Of a stretch of 64,000 nucleotides of DNA, positions 53,500 through 62,393 are shown in pieces; within the stretch, counting starts at the first letter, position 1, and the number at the start of each line of letters is the position of its first letter. Below the pieces are notes generated by a model. The model saw only the letters and a program-made list of their open reading frames with translations, ran no database searches and had not been told where the DNA came from. Made by a program: the position numbers and the translations under genes. This stretch comes from Alphaproteobacteria bacterium. GTDB lineage: Bacteria; Pseudomonadota; Alphaproteobacteria; Elsterales; Elsteraceae. The stretch lies in contig JAAFIC010000005.1 in NCBI GenBank assembly GCA_013298565.1, positions 20,494 to 84,493 of the forward strand, read 5' to 3'.

Positions 53500-54314
53500 C
53501 AGCGCGGCCCCGCTTTCGGGTCCAGCCAATCGCGCAAGCCATCGCCAAGCAGATTGAAGCCAAGGACCGATAGGGCAATCGCGGTGCCGGGAAGCACGGC
53601 CAGATAGGGCGCGCGGGTAAGATAGGTTTGCGCGTCGGCCAGCATCCGCCCCCAACTGGGGTTCGGCGGCGCGATGCCAACGCCGAGGAAGGACAGGCCA
53701 GCCTCGGTGAGAATGGCGAGCGCCAGTTGGATCGTCGCCTGCACGATCAAGCCGCCCGCGATCATGGGTAACACATGATCCCAAGCAAGGCGAAAACGAC
53801 CTTTGCCCGAAAGTCGCGCGGCGCGGATGTAATCTTGGGTGAGCACCGCGAGGGAGGCGGCGCGCGTCACGCGGGCAAACACCGGCACGTTGAACAGCCC
53901 AATCGCCAGCACCGCCGTTCCCGCGCCGCCACCTATGAGCGCGGCCAGCACAATCGCCGACAGAATGGCCGGGAAGGCGAACAGCAGATCGCTGAGGCGC
54001 AAGACCAAGGCTTCCACCCAGCCGCGTTTCAGCGCTGCCAGCAGCCCGAGCGCGACGCCCAGCGTTAGCCCAACCGCGACGGCAGCGAGCGCGACCGAGA
54101 GGGAGTTCCACGCTCCAACCATCAGTTGCGCCGCAAGATCGCGCCCCATCGCGTCGGTCCCAAGGCTGCCCGCGCTGCCGAACGGCGGCTGTAAGCGTTG
54201 CGGAATTCGCATCCGAAGCGGATCGGCGGGCAGCCACAGGCGCGAGAGCAGCGCGAGCAGCATAGTGCTCCCCGCCAAGGCAAGGCCAATCCACAGCGAC
54301 AGGTGCCGCCGCAT
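53499..54314 (-). CDS. dipeptide/oligopeptide ABC transporter permease (DppC-type)
   Basis: 271-residue inner-membrane permease. N-terminal membrane helix (about 5-25), then LGTDAMGRDLAAQLMVGAWNSLSVALAAVAVG, the start of the conserved permease domain typical of DppC, the coupling loop YIRAARLSGKGRFRLAWDHVLPM, and AGLSFLGVGIAPPNPSWGRMLADAQTYL near the C-terminus. It is fused by a TGATG junction to the ATPase gene and lies 3 bases after the DppB-type gene. Confidence 0.93.
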   Translation of the reverse strand: MRRHLSLWIGLALAGSTMLLALLSRLWLPADPLRMRIPQRLQPPFGSAGSLGTDAMGRDLAAQLMVGAWNSLSVALAAVAVGLTLGVALGLLAALKRGWVEALVLRLSDLLFAFPAILSAIVLAALIGGGAGTAVLAIGLFNVPVFARVTRAASLAVLTQDYIRAARLSGKGRFRLAWDHVLPMIAGGLIVQATIQLALAILTEAGLSFLGVGIAPPNPSWGRMLADAQTYLTRAPYLAVLPGTAIALSVLGFNLLGDGLRDWLDPKAGPR

Positions 54315-54317
54315 CGG

Positions 54318-55265
54318 TCAGGCCCCCCGCCGCAAGCGCGGATCGAGCCAAAGATAGGCGAGATCGACGAGCAGGTTCACCAGAATCACAAAGGCCGCGA
54401 GCAACATCGCCACGTCTTTCACCACGATCACGTCGCGCTGGTTCATGGCCTGATACAGCAACCGCCCCAGGCCGGGCAGGGCGAAGATATTCTCCACGAG
54501 AATCGCGCCCGCGACGAGAAAGGAGAATTGCAGCCCCAAGATCGTTATCACGGGCAACAGGGCGGCACGTAAGGCGTGGCGGATCAGAATACGGCGGTTG
54601 GAAAGCCCTTTAGCGCGGGCGGTGCGGATATAATCCTCCCCCATCACCTCCAGCACTGCCGCCCGCGTCACCCGCGCCAGAATGGCGGCTTGCGGCAGGG
54701 CGAGAGCCACGGCAGGTAGGAACAGCGCGCGCAGGCCGGGCAGCAAACCGTCGCCCCAACCCGGAAAACTCCCCACGGGAAACAGCGGCCAAGTGAGCGA
54801 GAACAGCAGGATCAGCAGCAACCCGATCCAGAAATTCGGCACCGCCACGCCCAGTTGCGCGAAAAGCATCACGCCCGCATCGGCGGCTTTTCCGTGCTTG
54901 GCGGCGGCGAGCGTGCCGAGGGGCAGGGCAAGCGCCGTCGAAATCAGGATCGCCAGCAGTGCTAGCGGCACAGTTAGGCTCAGGCGTTCGGCAATCAAAT
55001 CCGCGACCGGCACCCGGTAGGTATAACTTAGACCGAAATCGCCCTGGATCATTCCCCCAACCCAGGCCAGATAGCGGAGCAGGGCGGGCTGATCGAGACC
55101 TAACTCCGCACGCACGGCGGCAAGGGTATCCGGGCGGGCTTCCAGCCCCAGCATCACGGCGGCAGGATCGCCCGGTAGAACCTCCAGCACAAGGAACAGC
55201 AAGGCCGACCCGAGAAACAGGGTAACGGCGGCACTGCCAAGGCGCTGAAGGATCGGGCGAAGCAT
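54318..55265 (-). CDS. dipeptide/oligopeptide ABC transporter permease (DppB-type)
   Basis: 315 residues. LRPILQRLGSAAVTLFLGSALLFLVLEVLPGDPAAV is the DppB-type first helix and GDP motif; QPALLRYLAWVGGMIQGDFGLSYTYRVPVADLI follows; the coupling loop is YIRTARAKGLSNRRILIRHALRAALLPV, and FALPGLGRLLYQAMNQRDVIVVKDVAML ends the domain. It lies 15 bases after the binding-protein gene, with DppC and two ATPases following. Confidence 0.93.
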   Translation of the reverse strand: MLRPILQRLGSAAVTLFLGSALLFLVLEVLPGDPAAVMLGLEARPDTLAAVRAELGLDQPALLRYLAWVGGMIQGDFGLSYTYRVPVADLIAERLSLTVPLALLAILISTALALPLGTLAAAKHGKAADAGVMLFAQLGVAVPNFWIGLLLILLFSLTWPLFPVGSFPGWGDGLLPGLRALFLPAVALALPQAAILARVTRAAVLEVMGEDYIRTARAKGLSNRRILIRHALRAALLPVITILGLQFSFLVAGAILVENIFALPGLGRLLYQAMNQRDVIVVKDVAMLLAAFVILVNLLVDLAYLWLDPRLRRGA

Positions 55266-55280
55266 GTTGAGAGCAAGGCG

Positions 55281-56777
55281 CTATTGCCAGGCAACGTCAA
55301 CCACATCATTCGCCGGGATCGGTTGATTCTCCCACAGGCCCGTCAGCTTGGCGTTCCACACGCCGAGTTTTGGCAGCAGGAAGAGGAAAAGCGCGGGCGC
55401 GTCCTCCGCCAAGCGCCGCTGGGCCTGACCCAAGAGCGCGAGGCGTTGGCTGGTGTCGCTGGTTGCGGCTACATCGGCCATCAGCGTCTTCAATTCAGTG
55501 GACTGATAGTTAAAGTAATAGCTATCGCGCGCATAAATCCCCAAATCGAGCGGCTCGGTATGGGCGACGATGGTCATATCGTAATCGGTGCGTTTGAAGA
55601 CTTGATCGAGCCACTGGCCGGGAAACTCAATCGGCTCCAGCTTCAAGGTCACGCCAACATCTTGAAACATGGCGGCCAACACTTCCGCCGCGCGGCGCGC
55701 GTAGGTCATTTGCGGCATCCGCAGAGTAGCGGTGAACCCGTTCGGGTAGCCTGCGGCGGCAAGACCCGCTTTCGCCGCTTTCGGATCGTAGGGCAACACC
55801 CCAGTGAGATCGACATAGCCCGGCTGGCTTGGCGAAAAATGGCTGCCGATGGGCTGACCGCTGCCGTTATAAGCGGCGTCGATCAGAGCCTTGCGATCAA
55901 CGGCCTGGGTTAGCGCCCGGCGCACGCGCACATCATCGAAGGGTTTACGGGCATTGTTGAACCCGGCCACCACTTCGCCTTCTGTATTGCCCGCAACGGT
56001 TTTGAAGCGTGCGTCTTTCTGGAACGCCTCAAACAGTTCCGGCGCGCCAAGGTTCGGCATCGCGTCCACCTCGCCGGCCTTCAGCGCCGAGACTTGCGCC
56101 TGCGCGTCCGAAATAAAGCGGAAGGTGACTTTCGTCAGCTTGACAGTGGCAGCATCGCGAAAGGCGGGGTTCTTCTCCAGCACAATCCGGTCGCCGCGCG
56201 TCCAGGACGCGAATTTGAACGCCCCTGTGCCGATGGGATTGGTCTTATTCGTGGCGATATTGCGCTCGCTCATAATGACCGCATCGCCCCAGCCGAGATT
56301 CCACAGAAACAGCCCGGTCGGGCGCTTCAAGGTGATGACGGCGGTCAGTGGATCGGGGGTGCTGACCTCGGCAATCGGCTCGAACAAAGGCTTCTGCGCG
56401 TTGGTGGAATCGGGCGCGCGGGCGCGGTCTAGGCTGAATTTTACGTCCGCGCTGGTTAGCGGGCTGCCGTTGTGGAACAGCACATTGGGGCGGAGCTTAA
56501 AGATATAGGTTAGACCGTCCGCAGCAAGCGTCCAGCTTTCGGCCAGCGCAGGTTGCACGGCACCCGTGCGGTCGATGCGGGTCAACCCCTCGTAGATATT
56601 CCGGTAGGTGACTTCCCGAATCGCGGCGGCGGCAGCGCTGGTCGGGTCGAGATTCGGCGGTTCAATCGGCATAGCGAGCGTCAGCGTGCCAGGGCCGCCT
56701 GCTTGGGCAAGAACGGCAGGGCTGATGAGCAGCGTCGCCAAAACCGAAACAGTGCGTATAAAATAAGTATAGCGCAT
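55281..56777 (-). CDS. ABC transporter peptide-binding protein (SBP family 5)
   Basis: 498 residues with Sec signal peptide MRYTYFIRTVSVLATLLISP...LAQ. Family-5 motifs: PIEPPNLDPTSAAAAAIREVTYRNIYEGLTRID, ALAESWTLAADGLTYIFKLRPNVLFHNGSPLTSADVKFSLDR, and FDDVRVRRALTQAVDRKALID with the HFSPSQPGY region. These proteins bind peptides or other small ligands such as nickel or glutathione; the upstream peptidase argues for peptide-like ligands. Lies 12 bases after the peptidase gene. Confidence 0.92.
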   Translation of the reverse strand: MRYTYFIRTVSVLATLLISPAVLAQAGGPGTLTLAMPIEPPNLDPTSAAAAAIREVTYRNIYEGLTRIDRTGAVQPALAESWTLAADGLTYIFKLRPNVLFHNGSPLTSADVKFSLDRARAPDSTNAQKPLFEPIAEVSTPDPLTAVITLKRPTGLFLWNLGWGDAVIMSERNIATNKTNPIGTGAFKFASWTRGDRIVLEKNPAFRDAATVKLTKVTFRFISDAQAQVSALKAGEVDAMPNLGAPELFEAFQKDARFKTVAGNTEGEVVAGFNNARKPFDDVRVRRALTQAVDRKALIDAAYNGSGQPIGSHFSPSQPGYVDLTGVLPYDPKAAKAGLAAAGYPNGFTATLRMPQMTYARRAAEVLAAMFQDVGVTLKLEPIEFPGQWLDQVFKRTDYDMTIVAHTEPLDLGIYARDSYYFNYQSTELKTLMADVAATSDTSQRLALLGQAQRRLAEDAPALFLFLLPKLGVWNAKLTGLWENQPIPANDVVDVAWQ

Positions 56778-56789
56778 AGGCTCCCTCCC

Positions 56790-57803
56790 TTAAGCGTTTT
56801 CTTGTCGTAGAGTTCGATAACCGGGAAACTCCCCCAGCGTCTCCGCTTCGTACACACCGCGCGCGACCGCGCGGGCCACGCAGTCGGCAGCAGCTTGGCC
56901 TAAGCGGGCCAATCGGTAAGGATCGACCCCAGACCCGTCGCCGGTCGCGAGCGCAAACACGCTATCGCCATCAAACGGCGTATGAACGGGGCGAATAGCG
57001 CGCGCCAACCCATCTTGCGCCATAATCGCAAGGCGTTGGGCATCGGCCTTAGTCAAGGGCGCGTCGGTGGCGACAACCGCAAGCGTGGTATTGGCCCCGA
57101 GGTGAGGCAGAGCGGTATCGGTCCAGGCCGTGAGATTGGGGATAACGTGGGGCGGCGGTACTTGCCCGCCCAGTTCCGCCAATTGCTCAAAAGGCCACGC
57201 CCAGAAACTCAACGTGCCGGGATGCAGAACCGAGCCGACGGGATTAGCGGCAACCAATGCCCCCACCCAATCCTCACCCACCCGAAGCGAGGCCGTGCCA
57301 AGCCCGCCTTTAAGCCGCCCGGCCTTCGCCCCATAACCCGCGCCCGCATTGCCTTGCGCGACATCAAGGCTGGCCTGCTCGCACGCAGCGCGCGCCAACG
57401 CCCGGTAAGGCGGCGTGGCCCAGGCTTTATTTCCGCCGTTCAGTAGATCGAACAGAATGGCGGCAGGCACAATTGGCACCCGTGCGGTGCCAACCGCAAA
57501 GCCGATGCCGTGGGCCGCAAGATGCTCCATCACGCCGCTCGCCGCCTCCAACCCAAAGGCCGAACCGCCCGACAGGCAAAGGGCATGAACCCGCTCCACC
57601 ATTGCCGACGGAGCAAGCAAATCGGTTTCCCGCGTACCAGGGCCGCCACCGCGAATATCGCAAGCCGCCACCGCAGGCGCATCGGGGAGAATAACGGTTA
57701 CGCCGGTCCAAGCCGCGCGGTCCTCCGTCTGGCCAACGCGCAGGCCCGGCACATCGGTTATAGCGTTGCGCGGTCCGGGGGTGCCATCGCGACCTAGGCT
57801 CAT
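56790..57803 (-). CDS. P1-family peptidase (DmpA/NylC-like Ntn hydrolase)
   Basis: 337 residues. The family-S58 fold: NAITDVPGLRVGQTEDRAAWTGVTVILP, CDIRGGGPGTRETDLL, LCLSGGSAFGLEAASGVMEHLAAHG, GNAGAGYGAKAGRLKGGLGTASLRVG, and ANTTLAVVATDAPLTKADAQRLA. In characterised relatives the chain cuts itself and the new N-terminal residue is the nucleophile; Asn238-Thr239 in ANTTL is the likely site, as in NylC. Substrates in the family include N-terminal beta- or D-amino acid peptides and amide oligomers. It is the first gene of the peptide-transporter operon. Confidence 0.85.
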   Translation of the reverse strand: MSLGRDGTPGPRNAITDVPGLRVGQTEDRAAWTGVTVILPDAPAVAACDIRGGGPGTRETDLLAPSAMVERVHALCLSGGSAFGLEAASGVMEHLAAHGIGFAVGTARVPIVPAAILFDLLNGGNKAWATPPYRALARAACEQASLDVAQGNAGAGYGAKAGRLKGGLGTASLRVGEDWVGALVAANPVGSVLHPGTLSFWAWPFEQLAELGGQVPPPHVIPNLTAWTDTALPHLGANTTLAVVATDAPLTKADAQRLAIMAQDGLARAIRPVHTPFDGDSVFALATGDGSGVDPYRLARLGQAAADCVARAVARGVYEAETLGEFPGYRTLRQENA

Positions 57804-58023
57804 GCCAAATCCTCCCGCCTCGCGCTATCGGCAGTGCGGCTCTTTTGGCGTCGCAACATAAGAGAGGCAGGGCACTTACTCATGCGCGACCCTAGGCGGT
57901 TGCGACGCACAAGGTCAAGAGCGCCTACCTGTAAAAGCGCGTCAAAATGACGCATTTTTGTCATTGACAGACAGGGGCTTTCAGCGCGGGAATGCAATCA
58001 TTATTTCCGGTCTGAGAGTGAGA

Positions 58024-58160
58024 ATGTCGGTTCATGTTTTGCGCGAAGCGGTGTTGGGGGAAGTCCACGCCCGCCCGTTCGTGCCGCTTACGCTCTGCAC
58101 GTCGGCGTAGCGCTCATGGTCCGCCGCATCCGTCGCCGTCATGAGAAGGATGAGGACTAA
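58024..58160 (+). pseudogene. DUF3422 family gene relic with most of the coding region deleted
   Basis: MSVHVLREAVLGEVHARPFV, continuing PLTLCTSA-stop (58024-58110), matches the start of DUF3422 proteins (H-x-L-R-x-A-L-x-x-E-V-H-A-R-P). A second frame immediately after (about 58094-58160) gives LHVGVALMVRRIRRRHEKDED-stop, like the membrane-helix end and Arg-rich tail of the same family. A full gene is about 400 codons, so nearly everything between is missing and the ends are out of frame. The family call rests on recall of conserved ends. The preceding 220 bases (57804-58023) show nothing else. Confidence 0.55.
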
Positions 58161-58164
58161 CGCC

Positions 58165-60009
58165 TTAGCGATGCGCGCGAAGCTGCTCTAAAATCGCCAC
58201 GCCATAGCGCTCCAGTTTCGAGCGCCCAATACCGGGGATGCGCCCCAGTTGCTCCAGACTTGCGGGGCGCAGGCGGACAATATCGACCAGCGTCGCATCT
58301 GTTAAAATAACATAGGGCGGCACTTTGTGATCGCGGGCGAGATCGAGCCGCCAGCCCCTGAAATGCTGAAACAGCGCCTGTTCGGGTGCCGATAGCGTCG
58401 GCGTGCGCTTGTCGCTGCTGGGGGCGGGGCTGCGGCTGCCTGTTTGTGCCATCGGGTCGCGGCGCAGACGCAACGGCTGCCCGTCGATCAACACGGGCCG
58501 CGCGGCATCGGTCAGGCACAATCCGCCATAAGCTTCCGGGTCGGATGTCACGAAGCCAACCGCCAGAAGCTGCCGCAGAACCGAGCGCCACGTGTCCTTG
58601 CTAAGATCACTGCCGACGCCGAAGACTTTCAGCCGATCATGCCCATGTTCTGCTACCTTATCGGTACGCTCGCCGCGCAACACCGTAATGAGATGCTCCG
58701 CCCCAAAGCGCTGGCCGGTGCGATAGATGGCGGACATCGCTTTGCGCGCCGCCTCGGTCGCGTCCCAGGTTTCGACCGGATCGTGGCAAATATCGCAGTT
58801 GCCGCAGGGTTTGGGCAAATCTTCGCCCAATTGGCGTAGCAGGAACGTGCGGCGGCACTCTGCCGTTTCGCAGTAGGCCAGCATGGCATCGAGCTTGCCG
58901 CGCTCACGGAGCTTATGATCCTCCGGCGCGGTGGAGGCATCCAGCCGCCCGCGCTGCATCACCACATCTTGCAGGCCATAGGCCATCCAAGCGGTCGCAG
59001 GCAGCCCGTCGCGCCCGGCGCGTCCCGTCTCCTGATAATAGGCTTCGATGCTTTTCGGCAAATCGAGGTGAGCGACGAAGCGCACGTTTGGCTTATCAAT
59101 CCCCATACCGAACGCAATGGTGGCCACCATCACCACGCCTTCATCGCGCAGGAAGCGGGTTTGATGGGCCTCGCGCACCTTCGAGTCGAGTCCGGCATGA
59201 TAGGGCAGAGCGCTGACACGCTGCTCCTTCAGCCAAGCCGCGATTTCATCCACCCGCTTGCGCGTGCTGCAATAGATGATACCGGCGTCGCCCGCGTGTT
59301 CGTCCTGAATGAAGCTGAGGAGTTGCCGCTTCGGGTCTTTCTTCCCAACCACACGGTAGGTGATATTGGGCCTGTCGAACGACATCACAAAATGCCGCGC
59401 CGCTTCCAGCTTTAGCTGGCGGATAATATCGGTCTGAGTTGGCGGATCGGCGGTCGCGGTCAGCGCGATGCGCGGCACCCAGGGCCAGCGTTCGTGCAGC
59501 AGCGTAAGAGCGCGGTAATCGGGCCGGAAATCGTGACCCCACTGGGAAACGCAGTGAGCTTCGTCGATGGCGAACAAGGCAAGGCGCGCGTGATCGGCGG
59601 CCTCCAAAAACGCCGGGGTTTGAATGCGCTCAGGGGCGATATAGAGCAGATTGAGCGTGCCGTTCGTAAGGCTTCGGAGAATCTCGCGCTGCTCGGCAGG
59701 CTCTTGCCCGGAATACAGCCCCGCTGCCGCAACGCCAGCTTCCCGCAGCGCCGCCACTTGATCTTGAATGAGCGCGATGAGGGGGGAGACGACAATCGCG
59801 CAGCCTTCGCGCACCAACGCCGGAATCTGATAGCACAACGACTTGCCGCCGCCGGTCGGCATCAGCACCAGCGCATCGCCGCCGGCAATCACATGGGTGA
59901 TAATCTCCGCCTGCGGGCCGCGAAACTGCCCATAGCCAAACACCGACTGAAGCACGCTCAGCGGTTTGGTGGTCAGGTCGGAAAGATCGGAAAGGGGAAG
60001 CGCCGTCAT
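58165..60009 (-). CDS. recQ: ATP-dependent DNA helicase RecQ
   Basis: 614-residue 3'-5' helicase. Motif [17 protein letters not shown], motif [22 protein letters not shown], motif [11 protein letters not shown], motif [20 protein letters not shown] and motif [14 protein letters not shown]. The RecQ-Ct zinc site is C-(x)-C...CGNCDIC (about residues 375-400), followed by the winged helix and an HRDC domain at the C-terminus ([40 protein letters not shown]). Start [12 protein letters not shown] at 60007-60009. It functions in recombination and replication-fork repair. Confidence 0.96.
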   Translation of the reverse strand: MTALPLSDLSDLTTKPLSVLQSVFGYGQFRGPQAEIITHVIAGGDALVLMPTGGGKSLCYQIPALVREGCAIVVSPLIALIQDQVAALREAGVAAAGLYSGQEPAEQREILRSLTNGTLNLLYIAPERIQTPAFLEAADHARLALFAIDEAHCVSQWGHDFRPDYRALTLLHERWPWVPRIALTATADPPTQTDIIRQLKLEAARHFVMSFDRPNITYRVVGKKDPKRQLLSFIQDEHAGDAGIIYCSTRKRVDEIAAWLKEQRVSALPYHAGLDSKVREAHQTRFLRDEGVVMVATIAFGMGIDKPNVRFVAHLDLPKSIEAYYQETGRAGRDGLPATAWMAYGLQDVVMQRGRLDASTAPEDHKLRERGKLDAMLAYCETAECRRTFLLRQLGEDLPKPCGNCDICHDPVETWDATEAARKAMSAIYRTGQRFGAEHLITVLRGERTDKVAEHGHDRLKVFGVGSDLSKDTWRSVLRQLLAVGFVTSDPEAYGGLCLTDAARPVLIDGQPLRLRRDPMAQTGSRSPAPSSDKRTPTLSAPEQALFQHFRGWRLDLARDHKVPPYVILTDATLVDIVRLRPASLEQLGRIPGIGRSKLERYGVAILEQLRAHR

Positions 60010-60089
60010 TACGGCCGCACTATAGGCGGGGGCGCTTGGGATGTCATGGGGCTAGATTTGGCAGTGGGCGCGTGTAACAATTTTGGGCT

Positions 60090-60422
60090 ATGCAAATCTT
60101 GTTCTACAGTGACCGGCTGCGCCGAGAAATAGAAGCGTGGCCGACAGGGCTTTATGCGGACTTTCTCTACCGGATCAGCCTGATCGAGCAGGCTGGGCGG
60201 GTGCAGGCCGCGCCCTGGTCCAAGGCGTTGGGGGAGGGGTTGTTCGAGTTCCGCTGCCGCAGCCAGGATGGAATTGCACGGGCCTTTTATTGCACTCTGA
60301 AGGGCGATAAGCTGATCGTCCTGTGTGGTTATATTAAGAAAACCCAGAAGGCCCCGCCGCACGAATTAGGTATTGCGCGGCGGCGGTTGAAGGAGGTTAA
60401 GGCGCATGGATCAGGAACCTGA
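60090..60422 (+). CDS. RelE/HigB-type (phage Gp49-like) toxin
   Basis: 110 residues: FYSDRLRREIEAWPTGLYADFLYRISLIEQAG, the conserved W-S-K-A-L-G-E-G-L-F-E-F-R, then GIARAFYCTLKGDKLIVLCGYIKKTQKAPPHELGIARRRLKEV, a very typical HigB/Gp49 toxin (ribosome-dependent mRNA cleavage in characterised relatives). It appears complete. Its usual partner, a helix-turn-helix HigA antitoxin encoded right behind and overlapping, is replaced here by a fused gene without a helix-turn-helix. Confidence 0.85.
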   Translation: MQILFYSDRLRREIEAWPTGLYADFLYRISLIEQAGRVQAAPWSKALGEGLFEFRCRSQDGIARAFYCTLKGDKLIVLCGYIKKTQKAPPHELGIARRRLKEVKAHGSGT

Positions 60423-60819
60423 AGATCGCTTCGAGCCGGTGCCGCTCGTGGTTGCCGAGGCCGTTTCCCGCGCGCTATCTCGGCCAGGGTTCAAAGAGGC
60501 GTGGGAGGCGCGTGTGGGGGCGGATTCAAAGATCGGCAGGTCGATTATGGAAACATCGCTAACGTTAAGCATCGCCGAGTTCACGGATCAAGTTGATGAG
60601 GTCGTTGAGCGGTTGGAAAAGCACGAAATTAGTGAATTGATCTTGACGCGCGAGGGGAAGCCCGTCGCCGTCCTGCACCCCTCAACCTCGAGATCGGAGG
60701 CTCTTGCCGCTTGGTATGGCTCTATGAAAGGAATGGTTATCATCCCGGAAGGTTTCGATCTAACCGCGCCAGTTCTGGATGAGCCGATGGATGCCGAACT
60801 CGGAATTTTGCATCGATGA
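60406..60819 (+). CDS. chimeric antitoxin: HigA-like N-terminal stub fused to Phd/YefM-type antitoxin
   Basis: 137 residues. Residues 1-47 (EPEDRFEPVPLVVAEAVSRA, then the P-G-F-x-E-A-W-E-A stretch) resemble the opening of HigA-type antitoxins, but the helix-turn-helix expected next is absent. From Met48 (60547) the sequence is a complete Phd/VapB-type antitoxin: METSLTLSIAEFTDQVDEVVERL, ISELILTREGKPVAVLHP, and a C-terminal toxin-binding tail. GGCAGG six bases before Met48 could start the Phd part alone. It overlaps the upstream toxin by 17 bases and vapC by ATGA. Confidence 0.7.
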   Translation: MDQEPEDRFEPVPLVVAEAVSRALSRPGFKEAWEARVGADSKIGRSIMETSLTLSIAEFTDQVDEVVERLEKHEISELILTREGKPVAVLHPSTSRSEALAAWYGSMKGMVIIPEGFDLTAPVLDEPMDAELGILHR

Positions 60820-61250
60820 GTGCTCCTGCACCCGCCCTGCTTCTAGATACATGCGCCGCAATCTGGCTGGCGGAGCGAAAACTCTCAAAAGAAGCTTTTG
60901 AAATGGTGGCGGCGTCAGGCTTGCAGGAAGGGGTTTTTATCTCAATCGTAACGGCTTGGGAAGTTGGCCTTTTAGGGCGGAGGCGTGCCACGCAGGGGCC
61001 GCGATTACAGTTTAAGCCCGATCCAAAGACTTGGTTTGCAACCTTGATGGCCGCTCCAATCGTTCGCGAAGCTCCTTTTGATGCAGCTATTGCGATTGGA
61101 GCCTCGGAGTTGCCTGGCGATCTCCACAACGACCCCGCCGACAGACTGCTGATTGCAACCGCGCGGGCGATGGGCATTCCGATTCTGACCAGCGATAGAA
61201 AAATCCTGCGCTACGCCGAGGCCGGACATGTCCAAGCCGTTGAGTGCTGA
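60816..61250 (+). CDS. VapC-type PIN-domain toxin
   Basis: 144-residue PIN-domain ribonuclease. The four metal-binding acidic residues are in place: Asp in ALLLDTCAAIW (residue 11), Glu in SIVTAWEVGLLG, Asp in DLHNDPADRLLIATARAMG, and Asp in PILTSDRKILRYAEAGHV. Relatives cleave tRNA or rRNA and are neutralised by the antitoxin encoded immediately upstream. It overlaps the antitoxin by ATGA. It abuts the convergent binding-protein gene (stop at 61251) without spacing. Confidence 0.88.
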   Translation: MSAPAPALLLDTCAAIWLAERKLSKEAFEMVAASGLQEGVFISIVTAWEVGLLGRRRATQGPRLQFKPDPKTWFATLMAAPIVREAPFDAAIAIGASELPGDLHNDPADRLLIATARAMGIPILTSDRKILRYAEAGHVQAVEC

Positions 61251-62393
61251 CTAAAGCCCCTTCACCCGGTCCGCCAGCGCCGCCGCTTGCGGCAAGAGCG
61301 GCAGAAGCTGGGAGAGCGGTGTCGGGTCGGCCTTAAACGGTCCCCAGCGGGTGACGGGGTTCGACAGCGGCGTACCGGGCTTCAGCGGATAGCCCCACAG
61401 GGCTTCAGCGAGCAGACGCTGGCCGGTGTCCGACGTAAAATAGGCCATCAGCTTCACCGCGCCGTCGCGCCGCCCGGTGGCTTGGGTTGCGCCGATAGTG
61501 ACGACTTCGATCGGCGTGCCGCGCCCTTCGCCTAAAGTGGGAAAACTCACGGTGAGTTTATCGAGGGCGGGGCGCAGGGGATCGTCGCCCCCCCCTGGCG
61601 TTAAGCGGTCAGCAAGCCGCGCGAGTGTGCGGCTGCCGATCAAGGCCACGTCGCATTTACCGTCCACCAGCGCTTGCACCAGCGGGCGATCTTCGGCGTC
61701 GGGGACGGGGGCTGCGGTATCCGGCGCAAGCGCCACGGCATTAGCGGTAACGCCCTTCAACCAGGCTTCAGCAACGAGCGGGTCGGGGATCATTTGCGTG
61801 GCGAGGAACGAGCGGCTGGCGAGGCGGCCCAGCGGCGGCAGGCATAAGCGGCCCTTAAAGGCGGGTTTTGCCAGATCGTCGTAGCGCGCGATGTCGGAGG
61901 GTTTCACCTTCTCCGCCAAGCCCACCGCCGCGCGGACGAAGCCGGTAACGGCAATCCAGCGCCCACCGGGGTCGCGAAAGGCGGCGGGGATTGATTTGTC
62001 GAGGTCCGGTATTGTCACCGGCACGAACAGCCCGGCGGTGGCGGCGCGTTCGGCGCGGGTGAGGGTTGGCATTAGTACAACATCGGCGGCGGTCGTCGCC
62101 CCTTCGCGCAACAGGCGGCCTAGCAACAAATCGGCTTGATCGGTTTCGATCTGCACGCTAATGCCGCTCGCCTTCTGAAACTCCGCCAGCACGGGCGCGA
62201 GGCGTTGCGGATCGAACGGCGTGTAGAGCGTGAGGCGCGGGGCCTCTTTCGCAGGCTCAACCGCTGGGGGCGCGGGGGCCTCGGCGGGGGGCTGTGTTTG
62301 CGTGGGCGCTTGCGCCTTGGCGTTCGGCACAATCGCCGCTGCCGCGCTGGAGACGGTGAGAAGGGTTCCGAAAACTGCGCCCCGCAAGCCCAT
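61251..62393 (-). CDS. extracellular solute-binding protein (iron/FutA-like family 1 or thiB-like)
   Basis: 380 residues. Sec signal peptide (about 1-28), then a Pro/Ala/Gln-rich linker, then a type II periplasmic-binding fold: RLTLYTPFDPQRLAPVLAEFQKASGISVQIETDQADLLLGRLLREG, ADVVLMPTLTRAERAATAGLFVPV, WIAVTGFVRAAVGLAEKVKPSDIARYDDLAKPAFKGRLCLPP and VTIGATQATGRRDGAVKLMAYFTSDTGQRLLAEALWGYPLKPG. This pattern is like Fe(III)-binding FbpA/FutA proteins, although the paired Tyr iron ligands are not obvious. No permease or ATPase adjoins it. It overlaps rlmB by one base (TAATG). Confidence 0.75.
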   Translation of the reverse strand: MGLRGAVFGTLLTVSSAAAAIVPNAKAQAPTQTQPPAEAPAPPAVEPAKEAPRLTLYTPFDPQRLAPVLAEFQKASGISVQIETDQADLLLGRLLREGATTAADVVLMPTLTRAERAATAGLFVPVTIPDLDKSIPAAFRDPGGRWIAVTGFVRAAVGLAEKVKPSDIARYDDLAKPAFKGRLCLPPLGRLASRSFLATQMIPDPLVAEAWLKGVTANAVALAPDTAAPVPDAEDRPLVQALVDGKCDVALIGSRTLARLADRLTPGGGDDPLRPALDKLTVSFPTLGEGRGTPIEVVTIGATQATGRRDGAVKLMAYFTSDTGQRLLAEALWGYPLKPGTPLSNPVTRWGPFKADPTPLSQLLPLLPQAAALADRVKGL

